From Apiotrichum sp. Y4204 (Eukaryota > Basidiomycota > Tremellomycetes > Trichosporonales > Trichosporonaceae), in assembly GCA_025531455.1 (NCBI GenBank), contig JAMYHL010000024.1, positions 186,001-250,000 on the forward strand: 64,000 nt of DNA, given 5' to 3'. The position numbers and the translations under genes are program-made. Every line of letters begins with the position of its first letter. Position 1 is the first letter of the stretch. Below the pieces are notes generated by a model that did no database searches, had not been told where the DNA came from, and saw only the letters and a program-made list of their open reading frames with translations. Below are positions 10,623 through 20,160 of this stretch, piece by piece.

Positions 10623-11681
10623 ATGCCGCACACAACCCTCGGCCCCGCCCTAGAACGCCTAAACGACCTCCTCAAGCGCCCCATCACTCCTCCCCTTTCC
10701 CCGTCCCCGCGCCGTCTCACCATCGCAGCTACCCCCCACCAACCCCCATCCTCACCCCTCACAGGCCCCACACCCCTCGATGCCGCGTGGTTTCCGCACA
10801 TTGTCGACCGCATCGTCGCCTTCTGTCCCCTCCCCGCCCTCCTCGCTTTCCGGGCCACGAACCGCCGCTTTCGCGACCGCATCACACCCCATGTGTACTC
10901 CCACTGCGCGGTCGACTACGACCCCGCCCTCCCCCACCACGGCCTGTACGCGCGCGACCCCCGGTCATTGTGTGCGCTCACGCCTATCCCGCTGACGCCG
11001 TCCCTTCCCCATCTCACACACCTTTGCGTGCTCGACATCTTCGGCGCCCTCCCCCCAACCCTGACGGAACTCACTCCCGCTATCGTGCGTCTGTGGCCCG
11101 GGGCCACGTCCTTCCCCTCCACGCGCAGGCTCATTCTTCTCCACGAGCCAAAGTTCCGAGAAACTCTCCCTTCGCGGGGCGTCACGACCGTCGTGCATGC
11201 CGCGCCCTCGCTCACCTCCCTTGTCGCGCTCAATGCCTTTCACTGCCAGTACCAAGGCGTCGTCCCGCACGTCGTCGTCACCTTTCCTCCAGGGACGCGC
11301 CTCGCGGCACCGACCAAGCCCGCAAGTCTGGCATTCACATTTGCAATGTTTGTCATTCTCCTGTTGTCGGCTGCGATGCGCGCCACCTCCCCGCGCACAG
11401 TCACGATCGTGGGGCTCGACGCGCTGTCCCCCGCGGATCTCGGGCTGAGCCCGCGCTGCCCCTGTGGGGGGGACTGTGAAAGCGAGTGTGAGAGTAAAGA
11501 GTATGTGCCCCCAACCGTGCGCGCCCTCCGCGCGTTCTTCACGCATGAGCCGCCCAAGCGCGTCGTGGATGTCATGCTGGGCGCGGACCGCGCTCGCCTC
11601 GACTCGGTGGTGTATCTCCCTTGGAAAGAGTATGTACGGGATATGAGTGAGGAGGAGGTGCTCGCTGAGAGTGTCGTCTAG
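10623..11681 (+). CDS. FBL2: F-box-like family protein (352 aa), intronless
   Basis: The start at 10623 (MPHTTLGPALERLNDLL) follows a CT-rich leader. The F-box-like block at about 57-95 includes FPHIVDRIVAFCPLPALLAF and RATNRRFRDR. Family blocks continue as LCVLDIFGALPP, TRRLILL, PHVVVTFPPG and TIVGLDALSPADLGLSP. Two features are odd for the family: a hydrophobic stretch LAFTFAMFVILLLSAA at about 236-252 that looks like a membrane helix, and a small cysteine-rich loop CPCGGDCESEC at about 279-289. The C-terminal signature is degenerate (VVYLPWKEYVRDMSEEE, ending AESVV), so this copy may have diverged in function. The gene is intronless and an SCF role is inferred. Confidence 0.75.
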   Translation: MPHTTLGPALERLNDLLKRPITPPLSPSPRRLTIAATPHQPPSSPLTGPTPLDAAWFPHIVDRIVAFCPLPALLAFRATNRRFRDRITPHVYSHCAVDYDPALPHHGLYARDPRSLCALTPIPLTPSLPHLTHLCVLDIFGALPPTLTELTPAIVRLWPGATSFPSTRRLILLHEPKFRETLPSRGVTTVVHAAPSLTSLVALNAFHCQYQGVVPHVVVTFPPGTRLAAPTKPASLAFTFAMFVILLLSAAMRATSPRTVTIVGLDALSPADLGLSPRCPCGGDCESECESKEYVPPTVRALRAFFTHEPPKRVVDVMLGADRARLDSVVYLPWKEYVRDMSEEEVLAESVV

Positions 11682-13626
11682 CGGGGGTGTACGGGACACT
11701 GTTGTTAATGGACTCTGTTGGGAGACTTCTTTGTTTTGTTTTGTTTGTGCGCTGTGTGTATTGTTGTCCGTACCATACTGTCATCTGTGATGTATCTATG
11801 AACTTGGGACTGTGACCATGACCGTGCGCCAATCCTGCACAGTATCCGAAAGTCTGGAAGTTGTGACGCTAGCGCGACAGCACGTCCTTCCACCCTTCCG
11901 ATTTAGTGCACCATGCACCACTGCCATCTTTGAGTACCAGGTACCAGCACAGTAAAGGATCAACGCACAGCCCGATGGCGCTCCACGCAAAGACTTCGAG
12001 GGATGAGACATTGGACGGACCTCGAATCCGACACTGTGGAAACAGGAACGCAGGAATGGCGATGGACAGAGAGTGATACAAGCTGCTCGATCCTCGAGGC
12101 GTTTTGTCCACGGATACACGGTTTCTCATCCCGCATACGGCTGATTTTTACCAGAGACCAGAGATTCAGAGAGGACAGATCTCAGGATCCTCGCGGGCTG
12201 TCACTCCTATCCCAGCACTCCACACAATCGGACTGGAGAGCGCCAAAGTGAATGGCTTGGCCTTGCAAAAGGCGAACAAACATACAATGAGCGTTAATGG
12301 ACAAGCCATAGCCGGCGCCAATCCAGCTCTTCCGTTCTCCCGAGTTGACAGTCATGCCCGGATCGCCAGCTAAGCACCTCTGGCCACTTATCTCTCAACG
12401 CCACATGCCACGTACAGCTTAGCGAGCACAGCGCACAGCACCCTCTCGCAGCCTCTTGTGCACAGAGCATTCTAAGTAGTGAGTGATGAACAAGCCAAAG
12501 CTGGAACACTCGACTGCGCGCCTCGCGACAGACCTAGCTCCTTACGCGACCTCGTTTTGTTCTCCTAGTCCCAGATCCCAGATCCAATCTAGCCCATGCT
12601 TCTCGCGCAGGAGAATAGGAACATGGAACGCGGGGGGACTGCGCAGCTAGCAGCTAGCAGCTGATCCCAGCTGCGGCTGCGCACGAATACACGCCAGAAG
12701 CAACAGGATAACAGGAAACGACGACGCGTCCGTGTCTAGGTCCGCAGATGAATGGCGTAGATGGCGCGGATGGCCTGTGCGCGCGTGCACGCACCAATCC
12801 TTTGGCTCTTTGGATGGTTTGCATCGTTTTGGAATCGGATCCAGCAACACACCAGAGCTCCAGAGGCCAGAGGTTGTCACGCTCAAATGGCGAGCATGGC
12901 GAGCTAGGTCGAGCGATCTGGCGTGCTGGTGTCCTGGCGTCCCAAGCAGGTCGTGCGCGAGTACGCGAGTACTGCCTCTGTAAGCTCTGCAGCGCCCTGC
13001 GCTTTGTCTCTTCTTCTGATGTAGGCTTCTAGCTTCTAACTTCTAGTCTGTCAACTGGGCGGCCAAGTGGTGTGTGGCGCGACGACGACGCGCTCGTGTG
13101 ACGCGCGGGGCGGTCTTTGGTGGCGGAAATTGTGGAATGGGAAGCGTTGCCAAAGGACATGTGGACAATGTGGCCAAGTAGATGATGTGGGATAAAGGCA
13201 GTGAGCCAGTGAGAAGTAAGAGAGGTTGTGCATCGAATGGAATCAAGGTCGGATTGGGATGTTTTGATTCTCTGAAGCTTGTTGATTCTCTGATCCTGAA
13301 GGTTGTGCTCGATGGACGGGAATCGAGGCAGACAGATTGCAACCGAGGGACAGAACGACAGAGCGACAGAGAGCGACATTAATCAGTGCCCAAAAGGACA
13401 AAGTCAGTCGCCACTCTCTCCGCGGGAGGGAGGGAGACGATCGCGTCGTTATCAGGCATCAACAACATTATCAACAACAACATCTCTCATCCTCATTTCT
13501 CCTTTCTCCTTTCTTTCGTACTGTCTTTTCTTTCTCGTGTCTTTTCCCGCTTCCCCCTTCCCTCACTCTTGTATCCCCCGCTGTATCCCTCCAGTCCCTT
13601 GTCATCCCCCATCCCACACTCCTTAC
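11682..13626. other. Intergenic region FBL2-FBL3 (1.9 kb)
   Basis: No gene supported. The 3' flank of FBL2 has TTTTG repeats at about 11728-11745. A small GC-rich inverted repeat built from AGCTAGC/GCTGCGC units lies at about 12640-12682. A pyrimidine-rich leader to FBL3 occupies about 13490-13620. Confidence 0.5.
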
Positions 13627-16212
13627 ATGCCCGTACCAGCCATTATAATACACTCGCCGCCAACGTCCGCCTCGCGGCGGCGGCGGGGCAGCATCGCCGA
13701 GAAGGTGGCAAAAGTCGCCGGCGCAATCGACGGCGCCATAACGCGGCGCTCGACGCGCCCGTCAACCCTCTCACACGAGAACAGGCCGTACCTCCGTTCC
13801 GTGTCCACGCCTGACGCCGTGCGCCCGCGTGGTCAAGCTAACCCCGGAGAGTGGGGCTCGTCAACCACTCTGACTTCCACACTCCCGTTCCAGTTCCCAC
13901 CAAAGGACGAGTACGCGCGCCCGTTTCCCCGCCGCGGCCGCCACACCATCTGCTACGAGCGCGCACCGCTCTCGGCACCCATCCTCCCCCCGCTCCGCCT
14001 CGGGACGCCCCCAAACGAGTTTGCCGCCGGCGTGCAATCGGCACTCTTGGAGGGCGAGGACTGGGGCCGCCTCGACTTTCTCAATCTCGCGGAACACCTC
14101 GCTCTCGGTACACCCAAGAAGAAGCGGGTTGGTAATAGTGGAAGCCTGGGTAGCCCCCCGTGTACTCTTGGCGGGAGTCTCGGAGGTAGCCTCTCTGGCA
14201 GCCCGCGTAGCGTTCGTAGCTCGCCGTCGAGCGGGCACAGCGCTCGCGGCAAGGCCCGGCGCCGCAAAACGGATGCAGGGGTGTACCCGGCCACAGCCAT
14301 CCCCCCGGTTCCGCCCCTCCCTGCCGACCTCGCCCCCTCAAGGTCTGCGTCGCCCGCGCCCGTGTTCTCGCGGTCGCCGTCGCCCGCCCCCGTGCCAACT
14401 GAAGACACGCCCGCTCCCCGCGGGCCTCCAGTCACGCCCGCCGGCGGTGCCCCGCGCGGTCGCCTGCGCATCAACACAACGCTCGCGAACGCGAGCTACA
14501 AGCTCCGTGATGTGACAGACTCGCCGGCCTCGTTCAAGAGCTGCCCCGCAGAGACACCTACTCCGTCCCCGACCCATGATACCTTCTCGCGTCCTCGCAC
14601 TGCAAGCGAGATCTGCCGCAACGGTGCCATGAGGCCGTATTCTGAACTCACGGCGTCGCCCTTCGAGTTGGAGTCGCCGGGCAAGCGCTCGCCCGGTCTC
14701 ATTGAGTCGCCTGATATCACTGAGTCGCTGGCGCATGTCGAGTCCCCGACACGCGCCGCACCGTCACCCCGGGTCAATTCACTTGCCACAAAGTTTCCTG
14801 TCGTGGATTCACCTGTTACCGACCCGCCAAACATCGAGTCACCTGTGTCGCTTCAACCACCTTCCATCGTAGAGTCGCCTGTTGTCGAGTATCTGTCATC
14901 GCCGCTCGAGTTTCCCCTCCCTGACCGCGACCTGCCTCGCCGCAGCGACACTCCTCCGGCGTACCTCGTCCCCCGTCAGCGGCCGATTCTCGCACCCCGC
15001 GCCAACACCTTGTACTCGCCCCGCCCCAGTACCGTCTTCAACCACCTTATCCGCCGCAAGCCCGTGAGGCGCAACATCTTTGATATCCTGCACAATGGCG
15101 GAAACCACCCGCACTCGAATATTATTGAGGGGATCCTCGAGAACATTCCTCCCGGACAACTCGGCCACCTCCGCAAGGTCAGTACCGACATGCGCAACTG
15201 GGTCGACAGCTTCCTGTGCTTCCACCTCACGATCGAGAGCTACGGCGCGCCGGACGCGTCGCACATCAAGATCAGCGTTTCTCGCTTCGAGGGTCGCAAG
15301 GAGACTGAAATCAAGAGCATGCGTATCTTCTCGAATGAAGAATCGTTCGAAACCATCCCGATCATCGTATCCCAAGACATTCTCGCTCGCACCCGCTGCG
15401 TCGAGTTGCGCGGGCCCCTTGGCCGCACCGACGTGAGCCAGCTCGCCGAGCGCCTGCTCAACCTCCAAACTGTCCGCCTCTGCGAGAACGGGCTTGGTCT
15501 CTTTCCCGACTCGTCGCCGTTTGCGGCTGAAAATGTCGTTGCCACGCTCAACCACGACCCTCTTCAGGCGCGTCTCCAGGGCCGCTCGCTCGACCTGCAC
15601 CGGCAGCTGCCTGAAGGCGTCAAACGTCTATTCCTCAACGTCCGCTTCGACACGTACCCCGGCGAGCGCACGCGTCCTTTCTCGTACCCTTCCACCCTCA
15701 AGGAGGTGACGGTGCGCTTTGTCGGCCATCTACCGCCCAACATCAACAACGGCCTCCTCCGGGTCCGCCCCTTTGACCTCATCTCGCAGCAGATTGGGCC
15801 CCTCTGCAGCAACATCAAGTACAACTTTATCGACTCGATCAACTTTGCCGCGCTGTGGACGCTACCAGCGCCGACACCTGAGACTCTCGGCGTGCTGGAG
15901 CGCACCCGCCGCCTTGTCCGTCTTGGGACACGTAAAAAGTCGAACCCAAAGCTTATCCAGCACGGCGTCGACGTCGCCACCACCAAGCACACCTGCAGCC
16001 TCATGCACGGTCCAATGTATAATGTGAACCGGCACAGCGCCGAGAATGCGCTGCTCGCCCTCCTCCGCGACGCGGTCGCTGGTGGCGACAAGAAGCCGCG
16101 CCTCGGCGAGCACGTCGTCGCGGCCGTCCTGTCGCGCATCAGCTTTCTCTCGCTCGACGAGTACCGCCGCAAAGTCGCGCCCGAGCAGTTTGTGATGGAG
16201 ACGATTGAGTAG
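13627..16212 (+). CDS. FBL3: F-box-like family protein with long disordered N-terminus (861 aa)
   Basis: The start at 13627 (MPVPAIIIHSPPTSASRRRR) follows a pyrimidine leader; the open frame upstream is low complexity. Residues 1 to about 480 are Ser/Pro/Arg-rich and probably disordered, with repeated ESP/DSP tripeptides at about 348-430. The F-box-like block lies at about 483-535 (HPHSNIIEGILENIPPGQLG, then LRKVSTDMRNWVD). Further blocks are RCVELRGPLGRTDVSQLAER, LQTVRL, VKRLFLNVRFDTYP, TLKEVTVRFVG and the C-terminal FLSLDEYRRKVAPEQFVMET. It is intronless and 467 bp upstream of FBL4 in the same orientation. The SP-rich tail suggests control by proline-directed kinases (inference). The ubiquitin-ligase adaptor role is also inference. 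Confidence 0.78.
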   Translation: MPVPAIIIHSPPTSASRRRRGSIAEKVAKVAGAIDGAITRRSTRPSTLSHENRPYLRSVSTPDAVRPRGQANPGEWGSSTTLTSTLPFQFPPKDEYARPFPRRGRHTICYERAPLSAPILPPLRLGTPPNEFAAGVQSALLEGEDWGRLDFLNLAEHLALGTPKKKRVGNSGSLGSPPCTLGGSLGGSLSGSPRSVRSSPSSGHSARGKARRRKTDAGVYPATAIPPVPPLPADLAPSRSASPAPVFSRSPSPAPVPTEDTPAPRGPPVTPAGGAPRGRLRINTTLANASYKLRDVTDSPASFKSCPAETPTPSPTHDTFSRPRTASEICRNGAMRPYSELTASPFELESPGKRSPGLIESPDITESLAHVESPTRAAPSPRVNSLATKFPVVDSPVTDPPNIESPVSLQPPSIVESPVVEYLSSPLEFPLPDRDLPRRSDTPPAYLVPRQRPILAPRANTLYSPRPSTVFNHLIRRKPVRRNIFDILHNGGNHPHSNIIEGILENIPPGQLGHLRKVSTDMRNWVDSFLCFHLTIESYGAPDASHIKISVSRFEGRKETEIKSMRIFSNEESFETIPIIVSQDILARTRCVELRGPLGRTDVSQLAERLLNLQTVRLCENGLGLFPDSSPFAAENVVATLNHDPLQARLQGRSLDLHRQLPEGVKRLFLNVRFDTYPGERTRPFSYPSTLKEVTVRFVGHLPPNINNGLLRVRPFDLISQQIGPLCSNIKYNFIDSINFAALWTLPAPTPETLGVLERTRRLVRLGTRKKSNPKLIQHGVDVATTKHTCSLMHGPMYNVNRHSAENALLALLRDAVAGGDKKPRLGEHVVAAVLSRISFLSLDEYRRKVAPEQFVMETIE

Positions 16213-16678
16213 GATAAGAATGAGAGGCGTTAGTGGTTGTTGTCCACGATACTCCGAGCCCCCCCTGCCACGCGCCACCCCAGAACCCGAGAACCCCCAC
16301 GACATACCATGCGCCCGCTGCGCACTTAGCTACGAAGCTTGTAGCTGTTTGGAACACGACCCCTCTTGTAGACACTTATAATAATGAACACCTGTGCATG
16401 CCGGACAGTGAGAAGTAAGAAGCGGAGGGGTGAGGGGTAAGTGTCTGCAGCCTGGATATGCAATGTGCGCGGTGGTCTGTGTGTGTGTGTTTGTCTATGC
16501 GCAGTGGTCATGACGCGGTGGCGACGGGTGGACGGGTGGCGACCGAGGCACCAGTGATGGCACACACATAGACAAAGTATCCACACGACCCACCATCACT
16601 CTCTAGTACTCTCTCCCATTTCTCTTCCGACGCATTTCCCATTCCCCCACATCTCTTTCTCTCCCCACCTCTTTCACA
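16213..16678. other. Intergenic FBL3-FBL4
   Basis: 466 bp with no ORF of interest. It contains a GT microsatellite-like run at about 16475-16492 and the CT-rich leader of FBL4 at about 16598-16676. Confidence 0.6.
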
Positions 16679-19600
16679 ATGACAAAGTCCCGCCGCTTCT
16701 CCTTCCTGACCTTTTCGTCCCTCGGCGACGGCTCGACCTCGGAGACGACCATCTTCCCCCGCCCCACCACCGCAAGTCGTCTAAGCACCGGCCCAACACC
16801 AAAGGCGAAGAAACGCATGAGTCTCCCTGTATCCTTCCCCCCTCCCTCTCAGGATCAGGACCGCTGCGCGAGCCGCTCCTCCTCTCTGGCAGTGACGGTC
16901 GGCGCGCCCTCTCCTCTCCCGCAGGCACAGCCAGTCCTCGCCGCACCGGACACATACGCAAACACGAACACGAACACGAGCAACTCCCCGCCTTCTCCTG
17001 CCCATTCGCGGCGGCACAGTCTCTCCCGCTCGCTGAGCGTCAACGCGGATACCTCCCTCCACACGTCGTCTCCCCCGCCCTCCCCGACCGCGCCGCACTC
17101 GCACTCGCGGCGCGAACACGACGCGCCCGGCTTTGATGCGTGGATCGCGCAGCAGCGCGCCCTCTCTGCTAGGGGGGCGTACGACGTCGGCGCGCCGATC
17201 AGCATCCACGGCGACGTATCGCTCCCTCTAAGTGGAGATATGGAGAGGGAGACGGTGGGCGGCCCGGCATCCACAAACCCGAACAGAAACTCGAATTCGA
17301 CGTCTACCCATCTTGCCGATCCTCAGTCGCCCTCCCCCCCGAGCACGCAGAGGGGGGGATGGACGCGTCTGCTCTCGAAACGCACACCCAAACACGCAAA
17401 ACAGTCTCCCACCAAATTCGATTCTGCCACACACGCCACCACCCGCGCTGCGCGCGCCGCGACGCGCCCGCCGTCATCGTACGTCGACACGGATACTGGA
17501 TACGAATCCTCCGCACCGACCTGGATGCCCGAGTACCATGCCGTTGATGGGCCGGAGGGGGCGAGCCGCCCAACAGGGCGGTGGCGCGGCGAGAGCTGGG
17601 TCAGGAGCAGTACCCTCGGAAGGGCTAGCCAGACGCCGAGCGGCACGGCAAGCGATAGTGCCCGGTGCGACTCGGGGTGCGCCGGCCCCGAAAGCGTGAG
17701 CGACTCGAGCGCGTACACCTCGGACATGCACGCCGCGCATGAGTGGATGAGCCGCCAAGACGTTCCCGCTGATCGGGGTGCGCCTTCGGAGCTGTGTCAT
17801 CTGGAGAGGGACGACGGGGGTGCGGTGCAACAAGCGCGTGTGGGCCATGCGCGCTGGGAAGACGAACAGGGGCAGCGCGAGCGTGATGGCCGCCGCTCGG
17901 TGAACAAGCGAAACTCGGCCTCAAACTCGAACTCGAACCAGAACCCGAATTCGACCTCACTCGCCGGGCGCTGCTGGGGCCGCAACCGTGTGGTGCTCGA
18001 CCGCGAGCGCGAAATCAAGGCGCAGCGTGTCTCCCAGGCTTGGGAGGACAACCGGGACTTGAAGCCGCATTGGGTCGAGGGGAAGCGTTTCGCCGAGCTG
18101 CATGCGGGGACGGCGGAGACGGGGACGTTGAACGGTACTTCGTTCGCTGCGGACGCTAAGAATGATATCAAGACCACAGATGTGTCGCACAGCGCGAGCG
18201 GCGATAAGCCCAACGTGCACACATACACCAAGCCGGCACCGAGCGCGTTCCCCGCCCCAAGGTCTCGGTCCCGCGCGTCGTCGCATCGTTACAGCCTCGA
18301 CAACTCCCGCCCGCCTGCACACCACATCTTTGCCCACCTGTGGCCCTTCCGCCGGGGCGTGAAGAAGCTCGGTGACGAGTCGAGGGGCGACCAGGATGGA
18401 ACCACAACGTGTGGCGGAAAAGAGAACGTGCACTCCGAAAACGACGACAAGTCCAGGTGGAAGCGGTTCAGTGCGCCTCCCGTCTCGGACGGGATCAGGA
18501 ATGTGGCGGACGATGGACCAGTCCGCGTGCAGAGTGAAGTCGATCGCTACGAGCCCTCCCCCAAGCCGTCATGGCCGTCCTCGGTGTCGCAGTTCTCATC
18601 TACTCCGCCATCGGCTTCATCGCCCCCGTCGCAGGATACGTCGCCTGCGGCCTCTTCCGCGGCGCCGTCAATGACTGCCCAGCCAGGGTCGCCCAAGCCC
18701 ATCGCCACCGCTTGGCCGGCAGTAAACCCCGACAGCATCATCAAAAGGTATCTCGACATCAACAGGGAGGAGTACGATGCCAAGGTTGTCGCCCAGACCC
18801 TGCACGATGATGAAGGGTACACCAACGGCGAGGACCCAGGGGTGCGGGACCTGACGGTCGAGGAGACGACCGCCTTTCCATGGCATGTCGTGCTCACCAA
18901 CCCGGCCGGGAACGAAAACAAAAAGGGGCAGCTGTTTCTCGACCTCCGGGGCATCTCGTACGCACTCCCCGATCTTTCCGTCCGCGGTGCCCACCTGAAT
19001 CGCGAGGATGTCTACTGGGAGACCCTCAAGAGAGCGCGCATCGTCGATACGTGGGGCAACGTCCTCAACCTCGTCGCGCTCAGCAAGCACCTCACGGCGG
19101 TGCGCGTCGTTCGCCTCGTCCTTCGCGGCCGGGACATTCCGCTGTCGCTCAACATCCGGTGCGAGAACCTGATCACCTTCACCTACGTCCCGTGGTCGTC
19201 GGAGGAAAGGCCAACAGAGAACGGGGATCCCGCCCACTGGTCGTACAATCCATGCACCGTCGAGGTCGGCCCCGTACCGACCGGTGTCCGCCGCCTGGTG
19301 ATCAACGTGACGTTCGATGACCGCTCGCCGAGTATGAAAATCGCGCGGTTCGCCCGCATCCCCGCACCCGCGACGCTCGCCGAGGTCGTCATCATCTTCC
19401 AGCGGTCAGTGTACCTCAACGCGCAGTCGGGGGCGGCAACGTCCAAGTTACGCCTGACGCGCACGCCGCTCATCGACTCGCTCCTCGCCTACATTGTCGC
19501 GCTGTCCGGCAGCCGCATCTCGCTCGTTGGCGCCGAGCTGCTGTCTGGCACGGATGCGGCCCACGCCCAGCGCGTCTACCACCACACCCTTGCAGACTTT

Positions 19601-19705
19601 GGCGTGACGGACGCCGCGGCGCGCATGCGGGTCGTCTCCCATGACGAGTATAGGGCCGAGGTCGGGCGGCACGTGTATGCGCTCGAGACGGATACGAGTG
19701 GGTAG
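16679..19705 (+). CDS. FBL4: large family member lacking a recognisable F-box (1008 aa)
   Basis: The ATG at 16679 follows a CT-rich leader and CACA. Residues 1 to about 680 are Ser/Asn/Arg-rich low complexity with repeats of NTNTNT- and NSNSN-type near 97-103 and 418-428, and are probably disordered. The expected N-terminal family block is not recognisable; the nearest candidate is NPDSIIKRYLDINREEY at about 682. The rest of the family scaffold is clear: ARIVDTWGNVLNLVALSKHL, TAVRVVRLVL, VRRLVINVTFDD, LAEVVIIFQRS, SLVGAELLSG and the C-terminal VVSHDEYRAEVGRHVYALET. It is intronless. Without the F-box it may bind the same kind of partner without recruiting SCF, which is inference. Confidence 0.75.
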   Translation: MTKSRRFSFLTFSSLGDGSTSETTIFPRPTTASRLSTGPTPKAKKRMSLPVSFPPPSQDQDRCASRSSSLAVTVGAPSPLPQAQPVLAAPDTYANTNTNTSNSPPSPAHSRRHSLSRSLSVNADTSLHTSSPPPSPTAPHSHSRREHDAPGFDAWIAQQRALSARGAYDVGAPISIHGDVSLPLSGDMERETVGGPASTNPNRNSNSTSTHLADPQSPSPPSTQRGGWTRLLSKRTPKHAKQSPTKFDSATHATTRAARAATRPPSSYVDTDTGYESSAPTWMPEYHAVDGPEGASRPTGRWRGESWVRSSTLGRASQTPSGTASDSARCDSGCAGPESVSDSSAYTSDMHAAHEWMSRQDVPADRGAPSELCHLERDDGGAVQQARVGHARWEDEQGQRERDGRRSVNKRNSASNSNSNQNPNSTSLAGRCWGRNRVVLDREREIKAQRVSQAWEDNRDLKPHWVEGKRFAELHAGTAETGTLNGTSFAADAKNDIKTTDVSHSASGDKPNVHTYTKPAPSAFPAPRSRSRASSHRYSLDNSRPPAHHIFAHLWPFRRGVKKLGDESRGDQDGTTTCGGKENVHSENDDKSRWKRFSAPPVSDGIRNVADDGPVRVQSEVDRYEPSPKPSWPSSVSQFSSTPPSASSPPSQDTSPAASSAAPSMTAQPGSPKPIATAWPAVNPDSIIKRYLDINREEYDAKVVAQTLHDDEGYTNGEDPGVRDLTVEETTAFPWHVVLTNPAGNENKKGQLFLDLRGISYALPDLSVRGAHLNREDVYWETLKRARIVDTWGNVLNLVALSKHLTAVRVVRLVLRGRDIPLSLNIRCENLITFTYVPWSSEERPTENGDPAHWSYNPCTVEVGPVPTGVRRLVINVTFDDRSPSMKIARFARIPAPATLAEVVIIFQRSVYLNAQSGAATSKLRLTRTPLIDSLLAYIVALSGSRISLVGAELLSGTDAAHAQRVYHHTLADFGVTDAAARMRVVSHDEYRAEVGRHVYALETDTSG

Positions 19706-20160
19706 GAGCGAGATGGGGTGGGAAGAGGGAATGCAGAGAGTTGGGTGGAGTCGTGTTTCACCATGTGCCGAGTCGCTACTGTATTGCCGCTACCGTTGGC
19801 TTACGGCATTCCGGTCGGATAAGAGAGACCTCGGAGCGAATGTGCCTAGTGGAATTGATAACAAAAGATTGCGATCGCGACGCGATTGATGTAGCGACAT
19901 GCGACAGAATGTGTAGACAGCAGGCATGCATGCGCACCTCTGAACTCTGGCTTCCACTCACCTCGTGAGCATACACCACACCAACCTCGCGACCTGACTG
20001 GTCCCAGATCTTGCAGCTTCCAGGGTCAGCGGCGAACGCCACGATCGAACTCGCGCTCGCGCGAGTACGGCTCTCCACGCCATGCAGAATTCTGACTCTC
20101 TAGCTGTCCAGACGGCCATCCAACCTCGCCTTGTCACCCACTCTCTCTACTTTCTACTTC
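19706..20160. other. Intergenic FBL4 to membrane-protein gene
   Basis: 455 bp. No gene is seen. A short palindromic GCGCTCGCGCGAG stretch lies near 20051-20063, in the presumed promoter of the next gene. Confidence 0.55.
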
